The position numbers and the translations under genes were made by a program. This document shows positions 1-9,317 of a stretch of 64,000 nucleotides of DNA, one piece after another. The notes beneath the pieces were generated by a model. The model did no database searches, was not told where the DNA came from, and was given only the letters and a program-made list of their open reading frames with translations. Each line of letters begins with the position of its first letter. The first letter of the stretch is position 1. This DNA comes from Lotus japonicus (lineage: Eukaryota; Streptophyta; Magnoliopsida; Fabales; Fabaceae), in the NCBI RefSeq assembly GCF_012489685.1, contig NC_080043.1:10108501-10172500 (forward strand), read 5' to 3'.

Positions 1-42
1 CTTCCAATTGTGCTAGGTGTTATTGCAAAAAAAAAAGGTGAA

Positions 43-1772
43 ATGACAGAGGTTAGTGATAGTCAAGGGAAGGAGTTGGAGAAGAAGAAACTGCACAAGA
101 AAAGTAAAAGGCCAAGAGAATGTGAAAGCAATGGAGGTGATGATTTAGTTGTCGGTGAAGACAGGCAAGGCAAGAAGATGAAGTTGAGCAAGAAAGTTGG
201 TAGAACTGAAGATGAAGATGATGACCAAAGTAAGAAGATGGAGAAGAAGAAAAGGAAGAAGGAGAAGAAACTGAGTGAAGAAAGCAAACAAGATGAGTTT
301 AAAAGCAATGAGGGTGAAGATGACGACCGAGGCAAGGAGATGAAAAAGAATAAGAAGGAGAAACTAATTGAAGAAAGCGAAAGTAAGGAAGAGTATGACA
401 AGTTGAGAAGCAATGAAGGTGCAGATGGTGACCAAGGCAAGAAGATGAAGAAAAAGAAGCTGAGTGACAAGAGCAAAAGTAAGAACAGCGAGTTTAAAAG
501 CAATGAAGGCGAAGATGATGAACGAGGCAAGGAGATGAAAAAGAATAAGAAGAAAAAATCAACTGAAGAAAGCAAAAGTAAGGATGAGCATAACAAGTTG
601 AGAAGCAATGAAGGTGAAGATGGTGACCAAGGCAAGAAGATGAAGAAAAAGAAGCTGAGTGACAAGAGCAAAAGTAAGAACAGTGAGTTTAATAGCAATG
701 AAGGTGATCCCTCTTCGGCTAGTGTTAAGGAAGGAGATGCTAAAGCTTGTGGCGATGTCACTGGAGTTGATGATCAAAGCAAGAAAAAGAAGACAAAAAA
801 GAAAGCCAAGGCAGGTACTGATGAATCTAGTATTCCTGCAGCACTAGGCGAAACATCCAAACCCAAACGAGTAACTTTTTCTGATCAAGTGGAGGTTTGT
901 GGTGATGATGGTTTAGTGCGTGGGAAAAGGTTTACACCAGAAGAAGATGAGAAGATCAAAGAGGCTGTTTGTGACTATATAAAGTCTCATGGTTTGGGAG
1001 ATGAAGGTCTAAATATGATTCTCTATTGCATATCACATCCTGAAGTTAGAGGTTGTTGGAAGGAAATTGGAGCAGCCTTGCCTCATAGGCCTCATCAGAG
1101 TGTTTATTATCGTGCTCATATTATTTTTGAAAGGGATGAGGGGCGTAAGTGGACACCTGAAGAGCTTGATTTTTTACTCAAGGCCCAGGATCAACATGGA
1201 AGTGATTGGAAATTAATTGCTGAAGCTTTAAATAAACATCGTCTTCATGTGAAAGATACATGGCGGAGAATAAGACGAACCAATGCAAACAAAGGACGTT
1301 GGTCCCAAGATGAGCATCAAAGGCTATTTGATTTAGTAAACAAAGATCTATGCGCAAGAGCTGCAGAGGATTGTAGAAAAACAAAACATGGTATGTTGCG
1401 AGATAATGTTAGTTGGGAGGCAATCAGTGACGAGTTTGGCACTAGAGCTATTGCACTGTGCTGCATGAAGTGGTATCAGCAATTAACTTCACCAATGGTT
1501 GCTGATGGTATCTGGAGTGATAGTGATGACTACCGCCTGCTGAATGCTTTATATGCTTTGGATGCTTGCTCCATGGAGAGGTAGACTGGGACAATCTGCT
1601 TGAGCACAGGTCTGGTGATGTATGTAGAAAACGATGGCACCAAATGGTCCGAAATGTTAGAGAACATGCGGGGAAGTCTTTTGCTGAGCAGGTGGAAATT
1701 CTTTCGAAGAGATATCGCCCTGACTTAGTGGAAGCAAGAGAGGCATTTGACAGCAAACCTGTAGTTGGTTGA
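43..1772 (+). CDS. REB1/TTF-like Myb DNA-binding protein (RNA polymerase I termination factor-like), one-base frameshift near the 3' end
   Basis: Plant proteins of this family (REB1-like/cyclin-D-binding Myb-like) carry a lysine-rich N-terminus and several Myb/SANT repeats, and are thought to bind DNA in the nucleus, including rDNA terminators. The first ATG in frame is at 43; the window starts 42 bases earlier, so an upstream exon cannot be excluded. Residues 1-285 are charged and low-complexity, with two 65-residue tandem repeats. Myb-type repeats start near residues 294 (RFTPEEDEKI), 368 (RKWTPEELDFLLKA), 417 (KGRWSQDEHQRL) and 489 (GIWSDSDDYRLL). At about 1577-1584 the frame ends prematurely in TAG, while the next frame continues at once with VDWDNLLEHRSGD and ends at 1770-1772, as expected for the family C-terminus. 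A single missing G (GAG-AGG instead of GAG-GAG-G) explains this. No intron is visible. It is either a recent lesion or a sequencing error, since the rest is undamaged. Confidence 0.75.
295..684 (+). repeat. Two tandem 195-bp coding repeats in the REB1-like gene
   Basis: The block beginning GAGTTTAAAAGCAATG at 295 recurs at 490 and begins again at 685. The period is 195 bp, or 65 codons, so the reading frame is preserved. Each unit encodes a basic/acidic segment (KSNEGEDD, GKEMKKNKK, GKKMKKKKLSDKSKSK). The two copies are highly similar at the DNA level, which indicates a fairly recent in-frame duplication of a disordered nuclear-localisation-like tail. Confidence 0.85.
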
Positions 1773-1778
1773 GGTTAT

Positions 1779-2131
1779 TATTAGAAATTTGGAGGCCTAT
1801 ACTCAACCACAAAAGCTAGCTCAAGAGTTAAGGTTTGCACTATCCTTATAAAGGCTATCTATGCTCTATCTCTAGCCAATGTGGGACTTCTAACACACCC
1901 CCTCACGTCCAGGACTGAACAACCTGGAACGTGGGATCAACAACAACGGGTGGCCCAATAATGGGAGGTCTCCACAACAAACAACAAATGGATCTAGGAT
2001 AGGCTCTGATACCATATTAGAAATTTGGATGCCAATACTCAACCACAAAAGCTAGCTCAAGAGTTAAGGTTTGCACTATCCTTATAAAGGCTATCTATGC
2101 TCTATCTCTAGCCAATGTGGGACTTCTAACA
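1779..2131 (-). mobile_element. TRIM (terminal-repeat retrotransposon in miniature) with 5-bp target duplication
   Basis: Two 117-bp direct repeats (1779-1895 and 2015-2131) differ at only two positions and flank a 119-bp core. Read on the minus strand, each repeat starts TGTTAGAAGTCCCACATTGG. Next to the repeat at 2015 is a primer-binding site, TGGTATCAGAGCC (complement of 2002-2014), typical of initiator Met-tRNA priming. Next to the repeat at 1895 is a purine tract, GTGAGGGGGTG. The element is flanked by GTTAT at 1774-1778 and 2132-2136. It has no coding capacity, as expected for a TRIM. It sits six bases after the stop codon of the REB1-like gene, so it should lie in that gene's 3' UTR. 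Confidence 0.93.
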
Positions 2132-2367
2132 GTTATGATCCTGTAAGGTAATTTTCCTAGGGTCAAATAATTTTGTAAAACTGGAATGTATTATTGAAGG
2201 CTATGATGTTTTTTTGGGATTATCCAAACTTTTTATTCAAATTAGTAACTGGAGTTTGATTGGATGATGGAGGTTTATGTTATAAAATATTAATCTTGTT
2301 TAATGTCATCTATTTTCATTTTCTCTTCTATAATAAAAGCAGGTTTCTGGTATGTTGCTCTTTATTA

Positions 2368-2467
2368 CTCCCTCCATTCCTTTTTATAAGACCTAGTCTT
2401 ACATTTTTCATGTTCCTTAATAAGCTCAATTTTTTGTATTAGGTCTTATAAAAAGGAACGGAGGGAG
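2368..2467. mobile_element. Stowaway-type MITE (100 bp)
   Basis: The ends are inverted repeats starting CTCCCTCCATTCCTTTTTAT, flanked by TA on both sides (2366-2367 and 2468-2469). The terminal CTCCCTCC and the TA duplication are the hallmarks of Stowaway (Tc1/mariner-derived) MITEs. It lies just upstream of the truncated carboxylesterase. Confidence 0.88.
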
Positions 2468-2597
2468 TACTTTCAATCGCCGTTTGTGTTACTGCTTTTT
2501 TGTCAAATTACTATTTTGGTCAAATTAATCGTTTTTTCCCACTTCTGCTTGATTACACAAACTGGACTCTTGTTTAATTTCTAATTACATTTCTCTT

Positions 2598-3821
2598 GAT
2601 GATCCACAAACAGAGCTCTCAACCAAAGACATCACCATCTCTCACCACCCCACAATCTCAGGTTGCCTTTTCCTTCCAAAAAAACTCAACCAAGATCATC
2701 ATGCAGCTGAGAAAGTACCAATCTTGGTCTACTTTCATGGTGGTGCTTTCATCTTGGAATCTGCTTTCTCCAAGTCATATCATGATCATTTCAAAACCTT
2801 TGTTCCACAAGCAAACGTTTTGGTCGCCTGTGTGTAGTACAGGCTTGCTCCTGAGCACCCTCTCCCTGCTTGCTACCATGACTGCTGGGCTGCCCTCCAA
2901 TGGGTATCCTCCCATTCCACCAAAACCCTTACCAACACAGACCCATGGTTGATTGACCATGATGATTTCAACAGAATTTTCATAGGTAAGTAATTAGATT
3001 GGTCCCTTAAATATACAATCTAAGATTAAATGTGTTTGAGTGCATGGCCTAATTAAGTGCTTATGTTATTTTATTAGTTATCACATAAACATTTATTTAT
3101 AAGTTTATTTGAGAAGATCATTGAAATAAACTCAAAAAAACTTATATATAGATATAAACGTTTATTCATAAGTTAATCAAAGAAATATATCAAAATAAGC
3201 TGAAAGAAGCTTATAGTTAACTCATGCTATTGTTATGAGTTTAATCAGTTCAAATAAGCTCTTTCAGATACATTTTAATATGAGTGATACCACATGTTTC
3301 AAGAACTAATGTCATTATTTACTTAAAATTTCCACAGGTGGTGATAGTGCTGGTGGTAACATTGTGCATAACATCGCCATGCATGCAGGGATTGAGGTTT
3401 TACCAGGTGATATTAAACTCTCAGGAGCATTCATAGTTCATCCCTTCTTCAACAGTTCATAACCAATTGGATCAGAGCCCATTATAGAGCCTGAACAGAA
3501 CATTGACCACAAGATTTGGAGTCTGGTGTATCCATCCGCACCAGGTGGTGTTGATAATCCCATGCTCAACCCTGTGGGTCCTGGTGCACCTAGTTTGGCT
3601 ACACTTGGATGCTCTAGAATCATTGTGTGTGTTCCTAGCAAGGATAGATTAAAGGACAGAGCTGTTAGGTATTATGAAGCTATGAATAAAAGTGGATGGC
3701 AAGGGAAACTGGAGTTGTTTGAAGAGGAAGATGAGGATCATATTTATCATTTGTTCAAGCCAGAATCTGAGAGTGCAAAAAGTTAATCAAGCGTTTGGCT
3801 TCTTTTCTACATGAGGAGTAG
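2598..3821 (+). pseudogene. Carboxylesterase (HSR203J/2-hydroxyisoflavanone dehydratase-like, CXE family) pseudogene
   Basis: The plant CXE alpha/beta-hydrolase fold can be read from about residue 60 of a normal protein to the end. Features present are the oxyanion-hole motif YFHGGAF, the nucleophile elbow GDSAGG right after an intron, an acid region (SKDRLKDR) and the catalytic His region (EDH). A phase-consistent intron runs from 2986 (GTAAGT) to 3337 (CCACAG). The gene is broken: a TAG at 2835-2837 sits where the family has an acidic residue before YRLAPEH, a TAA lies at 3460-3462, and one A is lost near 3776-3782, so the last residues (IKRLASFLHEE, stop 3819-3821) are in another frame. 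The N-terminal exon part with the start codon is missing; a Stowaway MITE lies 130 bp upstream. No functional product is expected. Which CXE subclass it came from cannot be decided by eye. Confidence 0.88.
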
Positions 3822-4172
3822 AAAAGAACTATCTTTGCTTGATTTGTTTTGTTCATGATAATAAACGTAATCTCTTTGGGGATGTGAAATAATAAATAAT
3901 AAGAATAATGAGTATGCCTTGAGGTTTCAAGCGCGTTTGAAAGAGTTCATTTGAGTTTATCTCATAGCATAAACACTTACGCAAGTGTTTGAGAGAGTTT
4001 ACATAAATAGCCTACGACTTATCTATTAGCCGCTTTGAGCTCATTTTCACAAGTGCTTATGCCTACATAACAGGTTGTGAATAAAAGTTTATGCCTACCA
4101 CTTGTTTCAACTTATTACAATATACTTATCAAATTTATGAATAAGCATTATGCGATAGATATTCATTGTCAA
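3822..4172. other. Intergenic, no gene seen; legume-type dispersed repeat
   Basis: No open frame or splice pattern is convincing. The stretch is full of AAGCTTATG/CATAAGC-like words (for example CATAAACACTTACGCAAGTG), and the same word type fills the intron of the carboxylesterase pseudogene around 3050-3270. I read this as remnants of a short dispersed repeat without defined ends. Confidence 0.4.
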
Positions 4173-4289
4173 TTTTTTTTTACAAACAAATGTTAGTTGT
4201 CAGTAAATTAATACAAATTATCTTTCCTCAGGGTTCGAACCCAGACTCTTCACCTACAATTACTCTTAGTTCAACCATGTAAGCTACCA
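4173..4289 (-). mobile_element. tRNA-derived SINE (Au-like), minus strand
   Basis: On the minus strand the element begins TGGTAGCTTACATGGTTGAA (A-box-like), carries a clean B box GGGTTCGAACC, and ends in an oligo-A tract (T run at 4173-4180). These are the parts of a RNA polymerase III promoter and tail of a plant SINE. The PMD-MULE inserted directly beyond its 5' end. Confidence 0.7.
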
Positions 4290-4375
4290 ATTACTAAAAG
4301 GGAATTGTTATTCAGACCCCCCCACAGCTATTCAGACCGAAAGAATTTTTTGAAACCCGAAATTACCCCTTTCGA

Positions 4376-4480
4376 ACGCACCTTTAGATTGCTTGACAGT
4401 CGCAGTTTGAACTTCATGTTCTGAGTGCGACATGAACGCACACTGAGAGAGCGTTGGTGACGCACTCTGAGAGTACGTTA
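4376..4480. repeat. Left subterminal palindrome cluster of the MULE
   Basis: Within 80 bp of the left terminus there is a set of GC-rich words (AACGCACC, GAGTGCGAC, GACGCACTCTGAGAGTACG) that pair with each other and recur at 5245-5560 and 8005-8125. Arrays like this near the ends often bind transposase, but that role is inferred. Confidence 0.5.
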
Positions 4481-4573
4481 AAACCACACCGGCCATTGAC
4501 CATGAGTCAACAACCAGTAAAACTCATTAAATGAGTCATTAAGTGCGTCGTTACAACCTAGGTCACCGCAGCT

Positions 4574-5190
4574 CTATAAAAAGGGCTTCCCAATCCTTCA
4601 TTTTCACACAAAATCTCTCTTCTTCCTCCCCTCCTCTTCTATGCTTTTCTTATGTCTTGTTTTAATGTTATTCTTTTGGTTTAGGGGGTTTTGAGTGGTT
4701 GGGGTTATGTGAATGTTATCCCCAACATTAGCAACTTTGAGTACTTTGAAAGTGAAATTTCAAATTTAGAGTGCCAAAGTTGCTAATGTAGGGGTGACCA
4801 TCCTTGCTCATCCTTGCTTGTTCAAAGTACTCAAAGTTGCTAAATAGAATAGGTCCACACTCCAGTAGAAAATGCCCTCCGGCGTCTCCTTTTGTGATGG
4901 AAACATCAAGGCTCACCTAGGCTCAGGTGGCTGCACTAGATCCATCCGGAATGTCGAGGAGCATAAGACAATGAAGAGGACCTCAGAAGCCAAGAAAGAG
5001 ACCTGAAGAAGAAGAAGAAGATTGCCTCTTCTTGGTTGTATCCCATATAGGGGTCATTGTACTTGTATATGTCAAGTACTAGGGTTAGGACTTAGGGTCT
5101 AGGGGTTATTGTACTTGTATGTTGGAAAATTTTGTAATGTATCATCAAACAATTATGAATAAATTTTTTATCTTGGATATGTTTCTGTTC
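4574..5190 (+). other. Plus-strand transcription-unit-like segment inside the MULE
   Basis: A strong TATA box (CTATAAAAAG, 4574-4583) is followed by a pyrimidine-rich leader (TCTCTCTTCTTCCTCCCCTC) and ends at an AATAAA signal (5158-5163) in a T-rich stretch. The only open frame I can follow from an ATG in its middle is 4872-5006 (44 codons, starting MPSGVSFCDGN), which matches nothing I know. Upstream ATGs around 4641 make translation of it doubtful. It could be a captured gene end or a non-coding transcript of the element. Confidence 0.35.
4725..4843 (+). repeat. Alternative hairpin: one arm with two inverted partners
   Basis: The 23 nt at 4728-4750 (starting TTAGCAACTTTGAG) are perfectly complementary to 4821-4843. 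The overlapping 15 nt at 4725-4739 (ACATTAGCAACTTTG) are also perfectly complementary to 4775-4789 (CAAAGTTGCTAATGT). An RNA from the plus-strand unit could fold into either a long or a short hairpin, not both. Function is unknown. Confidence 0.7.
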
Positions 5191-5244
5191 ATGTCTGTTT
5201 CATCATGTTTCTGTTTCAGACCTGTTTCTGGTTTCGAGTTTCAA

Positions 5245-5560
5245 ATCGCACTCTCAGGGTGCGTCCTAGACGCTTCTACAAGGAGCGTATAAGACGCACC
5301 CTGGAGAAGCGTCTACAACGCGCCCTGAGAGTGCGATTAATTCAGAACTACTGTAATGTACAGGGACCCTGGCCTTAAAGTTACTGTTAGAACATACATT
5401 TTGTAACATAACGCACTCTCGTGGAGCGTCTTTGACGCATCTTGAGGGTACGACTTTGATGCACCATGAGTGTGCGATTATTATGTCGCACTTTGAGAGT
5501 GCGTAACGAGAACACCTACATGGTGCGATGTACACGCACCCTGAGAGTGCGTGAACAAGT
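5245..5560. repeat. Central cluster of CGCACC..GGTGCG-type palindromes in the MULE
   Basis: About ten copies of the words CGCACTCTCAGGGTGCG, GACGCACCCTG and GAGAGTGCG alternate in both orientations. The stretch is clearly more GC-rich than its flanks. It lies between the plus-strand unit and the 3' end of the PMD gene. Confidence 0.65.
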
Positions 5561-5780
5561 GAACTCTGCAACAGAAACGTTTCAGGCAAAACAGAAACAG
5601 GCCCATAACACCATCACACAAAACAGAAACATAATAAAAAAAAACATAGCAGCTTAATGGTACAAAACACAACAATTGGAGACTAAATTAATCACATCAC
5701 AACATAAAATAACATGTCAACGATAAATAATTTGTCTTTTTAACACAACCTATGTGAAAAGTAATTTGTGTTCAATACAG

Positions 5781-7931
5781 TCATCCATAAATTAATCCTA
5801 AAACACTAGACATAACTAGTCTTCGAGGTTGAGACCTCAGATGCTTTTCCTTTCTTCTTTCTGTCAGGGCCACCACCACCATGAGGTGCAACTCCATTGC
5901 CACTGCCACTGTCATCATCATCACCTCCATACTCCAAGTTCTACAGTATGATATCCCGCATACGCTGGTTTGCCTCGAGGATCCGCTGTGACGTCTCATT
6001 GGGGTCAATTGTGATATCACTCAACTCCCGTAATTGGTCGAGCATACCCTACAAGCAACAATGGAACAAAATCATAAATTGTAACATAAACAAAATCAAA
6101 CTAGTCATTAAATTATTGATCATTACCACAAGAGTTACTGCCACAGGACCTCTTGTTTCAGGAGGGACCACAAAGCGGTGTGAGATTGACTTGTACCACT
6201 CAAAGTAGCGAGGCGTTGTCGTTGGAGTTTCAGTATGTTGACCAGCCACGCAATGAGTCATGTCTCAAACCTCTCATCAATATCCTCAATAGGGGGGATG
6301 TTTGCCGGTGGTAAATTCGGTTGATCCTGGAGCATATGGAACTGCCTCAACACACGCTCTGGCAGATATGGGCGGATGATGCCTGAATGCCGAATCCACC
6401 CACTGTAAAGACACTTCTGCTGAAAGGGCCAATCCTCTCTATGCCCGTCATATGGAGTCCATATAACACTGCTACCTGTAAGGTCATCTAGGATTAGCCT
6501 CTTCGCATGCAAGTCCACAGTCCCCCTCTTGGTGACCCATTTGGAAGCTCGCGGGTCTTTCTCACTGTATTTCCTGTTCAGGTTTCTATCAAACAATGAC
6601 GCAGAGAAGTGCTCAAATATCCATGCCTGCAATGAAATATTTATACATAAAAATGTGATACTTTATACATTAAATTACGTTAATTATAATTTAACTAAAA
6701 TAAGAGTTATAGAATCATACCTGAAACAGATTTAAGTATCCTCCAAGGCTAGTGGTGCAGACCTTGGTGGCGTCCTTCAGCTTCTCATAAAGGAAAGCCA
6801 ATGCCATGGCGCCCCATGCATACTCCCCAACCTTTTCCAAGTCCATGAAAATCCCCAAATATGCAACATCCACCTTGTTGTTTGTCTTCCCACAGAAGAT
6901 CATCATCCCCATCAAACGCAGCAAGAAGGCTCTAGCAGCTTTCTTGGTCTTCCCTTGCTTAGCCATGTCTTCAGCCACCTCCAACAACCATATATACCGA
7001 GCATAAGGTCCTAAGCACTTCCGGATCTCCTCTTCAGCAGCTGCTTGTGTAACACAAGCTGTTTATGCAATGCACTGGCTGCATCCTCACGACTCAGGAC
7101 TAGGAGAGTGAAGAATTTTCCCTTCACAGGAATGTGTAGCAAAGAACTAACATCATCCAGTGTGATGGTCATCTCCCCAAATGGCATATGGAAAGAGGAT
7201 GTCTCCGGCTGCCATCTCTACACAAACGCTGTTAGCATGGTCTTGTCAACAGAGGGAAGATTGCATATCAACAAAGGCAATAGACCAGAAGCCACAACCC
7301 TTCCCTTTACATAAGTCGAAAAGCATTTTCTCACATCGTTATGCTTCTCCTTATCCTTCTCAAGCATAGCATTCCCATGGTGGTAGGTTTTCAAGATACC
7401 TCTATCAAGCACTTCATCAGGTTTCTTGTAATGCTTCCACACCTTCAGTGATATATGTTGCTTGAAGTTCTTCAGCAAGGTATTGTCATAAGGCCCCCCA
7501 GGAAAGAATATGTCATCATCACCATCTTCCTCACCTTGATCCGCTTGTGTATCCCCTTCCTCCTCTTCCTCGTCGTCGTCCTCCTCTTCCTCCTCCTCCT
7601 CCTCCTCCTCCTCCTCCTCCTCCTCTTCTTCACCAGAACTCTCCTCCTCTCCTTCACCAGAACCCTGCTCTGCATCAACCATATCATCATCTTCAGGCTC
7701 CTGCTCCTGTACAGGTTCAGGTTCAGGCTCCTGTACTGCACTGGCAGCAGTCGTTGCACTACCTGCACGCCTTTTACGAGTTACCTCGTCACGCCTTTTA
7801 CGTGCTTCTTCTTTCTTTCGTAGGGCGGCGGCTTCACGCTCCTTACGTACCGATGTCGTGGGGGGGGGGATTCTACTACCATGGCTAGAATGGTTGGCCG
7901 GGGGCAAATTCAAATTCTTTGTTCTTGGCAT
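5781..7931 (-). pseudogene. Plant mobile domain (PMD; MAIN-like/PP7-long-form-like) protein, broken
   Basis: PMD proteins (Arabidopsis MAIN and MAIL1) act in the nucleus in gene and transposon silencing, and many are carried by transposons. Here the start is taken at the ATG at 7931 (MPRTKNLNLPP), followed by a basic segment, a long Glu run from (CTC)n, and the PMD core. Core motifs are PFGEMTITLDDVSSLLHIPV, YAWGAMALAFLYEKL, AWIFEHF and YFEWYKSISHRF. Introns at 6627-6720 and 6049-6126 have GT-AG ends. Lesions are: a stop at 7218-7220 before RWQPETSSF, a frameshift near 7020-7050, a frameshift or stop at 6258-6260, and a stop at 5941-5943 within the C-terminal tail. The gene no longer gives a full protein. 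It is the only recognisable coding cargo of the MULE around it. Confidence 0.82.
7579..7629. repeat. (TCC)n microsatellite encoding poly-Glu on the minus strand
   Basis: An almost pure run of CTC/TCC triplets in the PMD frame encodes 15 or more glutamates in a larger acidic segment. It also gives spurious poly-Pro and poly-Leu frames on the plus strand. Confidence 0.9.
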
Positions 7932-8004
7932 ATATGAACCAACATTGGAAACATAAGACTCAAAATAGAACAAAAACATAAAGGCATTGAAGCTTTGACA
8001 GATA

Positions 8005-8125
8005 AGGGTCCAAGACGCACCCATCGCACCTTTAAGGTGCGTATCAAGCGCACCCTTAAGGTGCGTGTATTCTGAACACGCACCTTCAAGCTGCGACACA
8101 GACGAATCTACAAAGTGCGATAAAA
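8005..8125. repeat. Right palindrome cluster of the MULE
   Basis: Words CGCACCTTTAAGGTGCG, GCGCACCCTTAAGGTGCG and ACGCACCTTCAAGCTGCG occur back to back. They resemble, but are not identical to, the 5245-5560 cluster. The cluster lies directly upstream of the PMD start codon, so it would fall in that gene's 5' leader or promoter. Confidence 0.6.
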
Positions 8126-8483
8126 ACCATAACATAATGGGTCGGGTCGCGTAACGAACCTGTGTTTCGAATCTTGGATGGTTGGCAGCAGAAGGGGGTG
8201 ATGGGGTGGCGGCGACTCCACTCGGTTGCGGTTGCGGTGTCGCTGGCGGTGGCAGGCGGAGGCAGTGGAGAGAATGCGTGAGAGACGGAGGGAGATTTTG
8301 AATGATGAAGATTTAAATGAGTGAAATGTGTTTGGGGGAGGGAAGGGTTTGAGAAGTTTGAAGAAGTGGGAGAAGTGGGAGGGGGGGGATTAGTGGGGAA
8401 AGTGGTAAGTTTTTTTTTAAACAGGAGCATTTTGGACAATTCACCAATTTTGAGGGGTCTGAATAACAATTCCCTTACTAAAA

Positions 8484-8821
8484 TTGTTTTCTCGTGCGTC
8501 ATTTAGACAACCCTGTTTTATAATTAGGGGAATATTGACTGTTGTTATTTAAAATGCTAAAGAGTCTACATCAATTGCAAATTTAACTTGGGGAAGTCTC
8601 ACCAGAAGTTATTTGGAAACCGGAAATGTTAATTATTAGAAACACATTTTCTTGACGAAACGCAAGGAAGCAGCATTAACCGTCTGATTGTTTTTCACCA
8701 TCCAATCATGAAGGACCATTAATTCCTTAGTTTTTTCTTCAAGGAAGAATAATGGCTATTCTTACAATTCTTCAAAATTCTATCATAACGTACAACACTA
8801 CTGGAAAACGGATATACTAAT
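8484..8821. other. Intergenic, nothing recognised
   Basis: Ordinary AT-rich sequence between the right target duplication of the PMD-MULE and the SINE-like tandem units. There is no open frame or inverted repeat worth naming. Confidence 0.5.
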
Positions 8822-9165
8822 ACATGTTTGTTCAGTTTCTAAAGATGAAGCACTTCTCTTCAGAAGGTTATGTGTTCGATTCTTGTTACTGATGTAAGTG
8901 TTGTGATGGCGGGTCATCTGTAAATACCTCTCTGTAAGCGAGTAGTGGTCTCGATGACATGCCCTGACTAACATATGTTGACTCAGTTGGTAAAGATGAA
9001 GCACTTCCCTTCAAAAGGTTGTGTGTTCGATTTCCGTTACTCATGCGAGGGTTGTGTTGGCGGGTCATCTATACCTCTGTAAGCGACTAGTGGTCCCGGA
9101 GACATGACATGACTCATGGTTGTCACCGGAGCTGAACCCAACAACACTTTTATTTACCAAAAAAA
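8822..9165 (+). repeat. Two tandem SINE-like units (about 149 bp each)
   Basis: The segment starting at 8822 (ACATGTTTGTTCAG) recurs diverged at 8971 (ACATATGTTGACTCAG). Each unit has an A-box-like TCAGTTGGTAAAG and a B-box-like TGTGTTCGATTYC, followed by a shared tail GGCGGGTCATCT and GTAAGCGASTAGTGGTC. After the second copy there is an A-rich tail (9160-9168). I read it as a duplicated tRNA-derived SINE; no intact tRNA cloverleaf forms. Confidence 0.55.
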
Positions 9166-9317
9166 TAATAATAGTAAAGGACACGTGTTTTGCAATCTTG
9201 AAGGATGGGCTGTAAGTCTGGACTATATCTCCTATTTATCTTTGACCTTTCATTTTCTTTCTTCTCAACTTTTTTTTTTTGAAAATGGCCCAGCAAATAA
9301 ATCAAAATGAAGTAGGC

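Larger units (their letters stand above)
4300..8474. mobile_element. Mutator-like element (4175 bp) carrying a plant-mobile-domain gene, 9-bp target duplication TTACTAAAA
   Basis: The termini are inverted repeats GGGAATTGTTATTCAGACCC (left) and its complement (right), followed by weaker similarity. The element is bounded by an exact 9-bp duplication, TTACTAAAA, at 4291-4299 and 8475-8483. A 9-bp duplication is diagnostic for the Mutator superfamily. No MURA transposase, MULE zinc finger or Helitron helicase is visible. The recognisable cargo is a broken PMD gene on the minus strand, a short promoter-like unit on the plus strand near the left end, and three clusters of CGCACC/GGTGCG palindromes. 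The element is therefore non-autonomous in its present state. PMD proteins are known to travel in MULEs and gypsy elements. Confidence 0.88.

Noticed and set aside
63..761. 232-codon minus-strand frame rich in Ser/Leu/Phe
   Set aside because: It is the antisense shadow of the Lys/Glu-rich repeats of the REB1-like gene.
4725..4843. Calling the MULE hairpin a microRNA gene
   Set aside because: Arms pair well, but there is no known miRNA sequence, the left arm has two partners, and there is no expression evidence. Kept as a repeat and a finding only.
7455..7888. Plus-strand poly-Leu and poly-Pro frames
   Set aside because: They come from the (TCC)n run that encodes poly-Glu in the PMD gene on the other strand.
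8822..9068. Possible tRNA gene (A-box and B-box-like words)
   Set aside because: No acceptor stem or anticodon arm can be drawn. Two diverged tandem units with an A-rich tail fit a SINE better.
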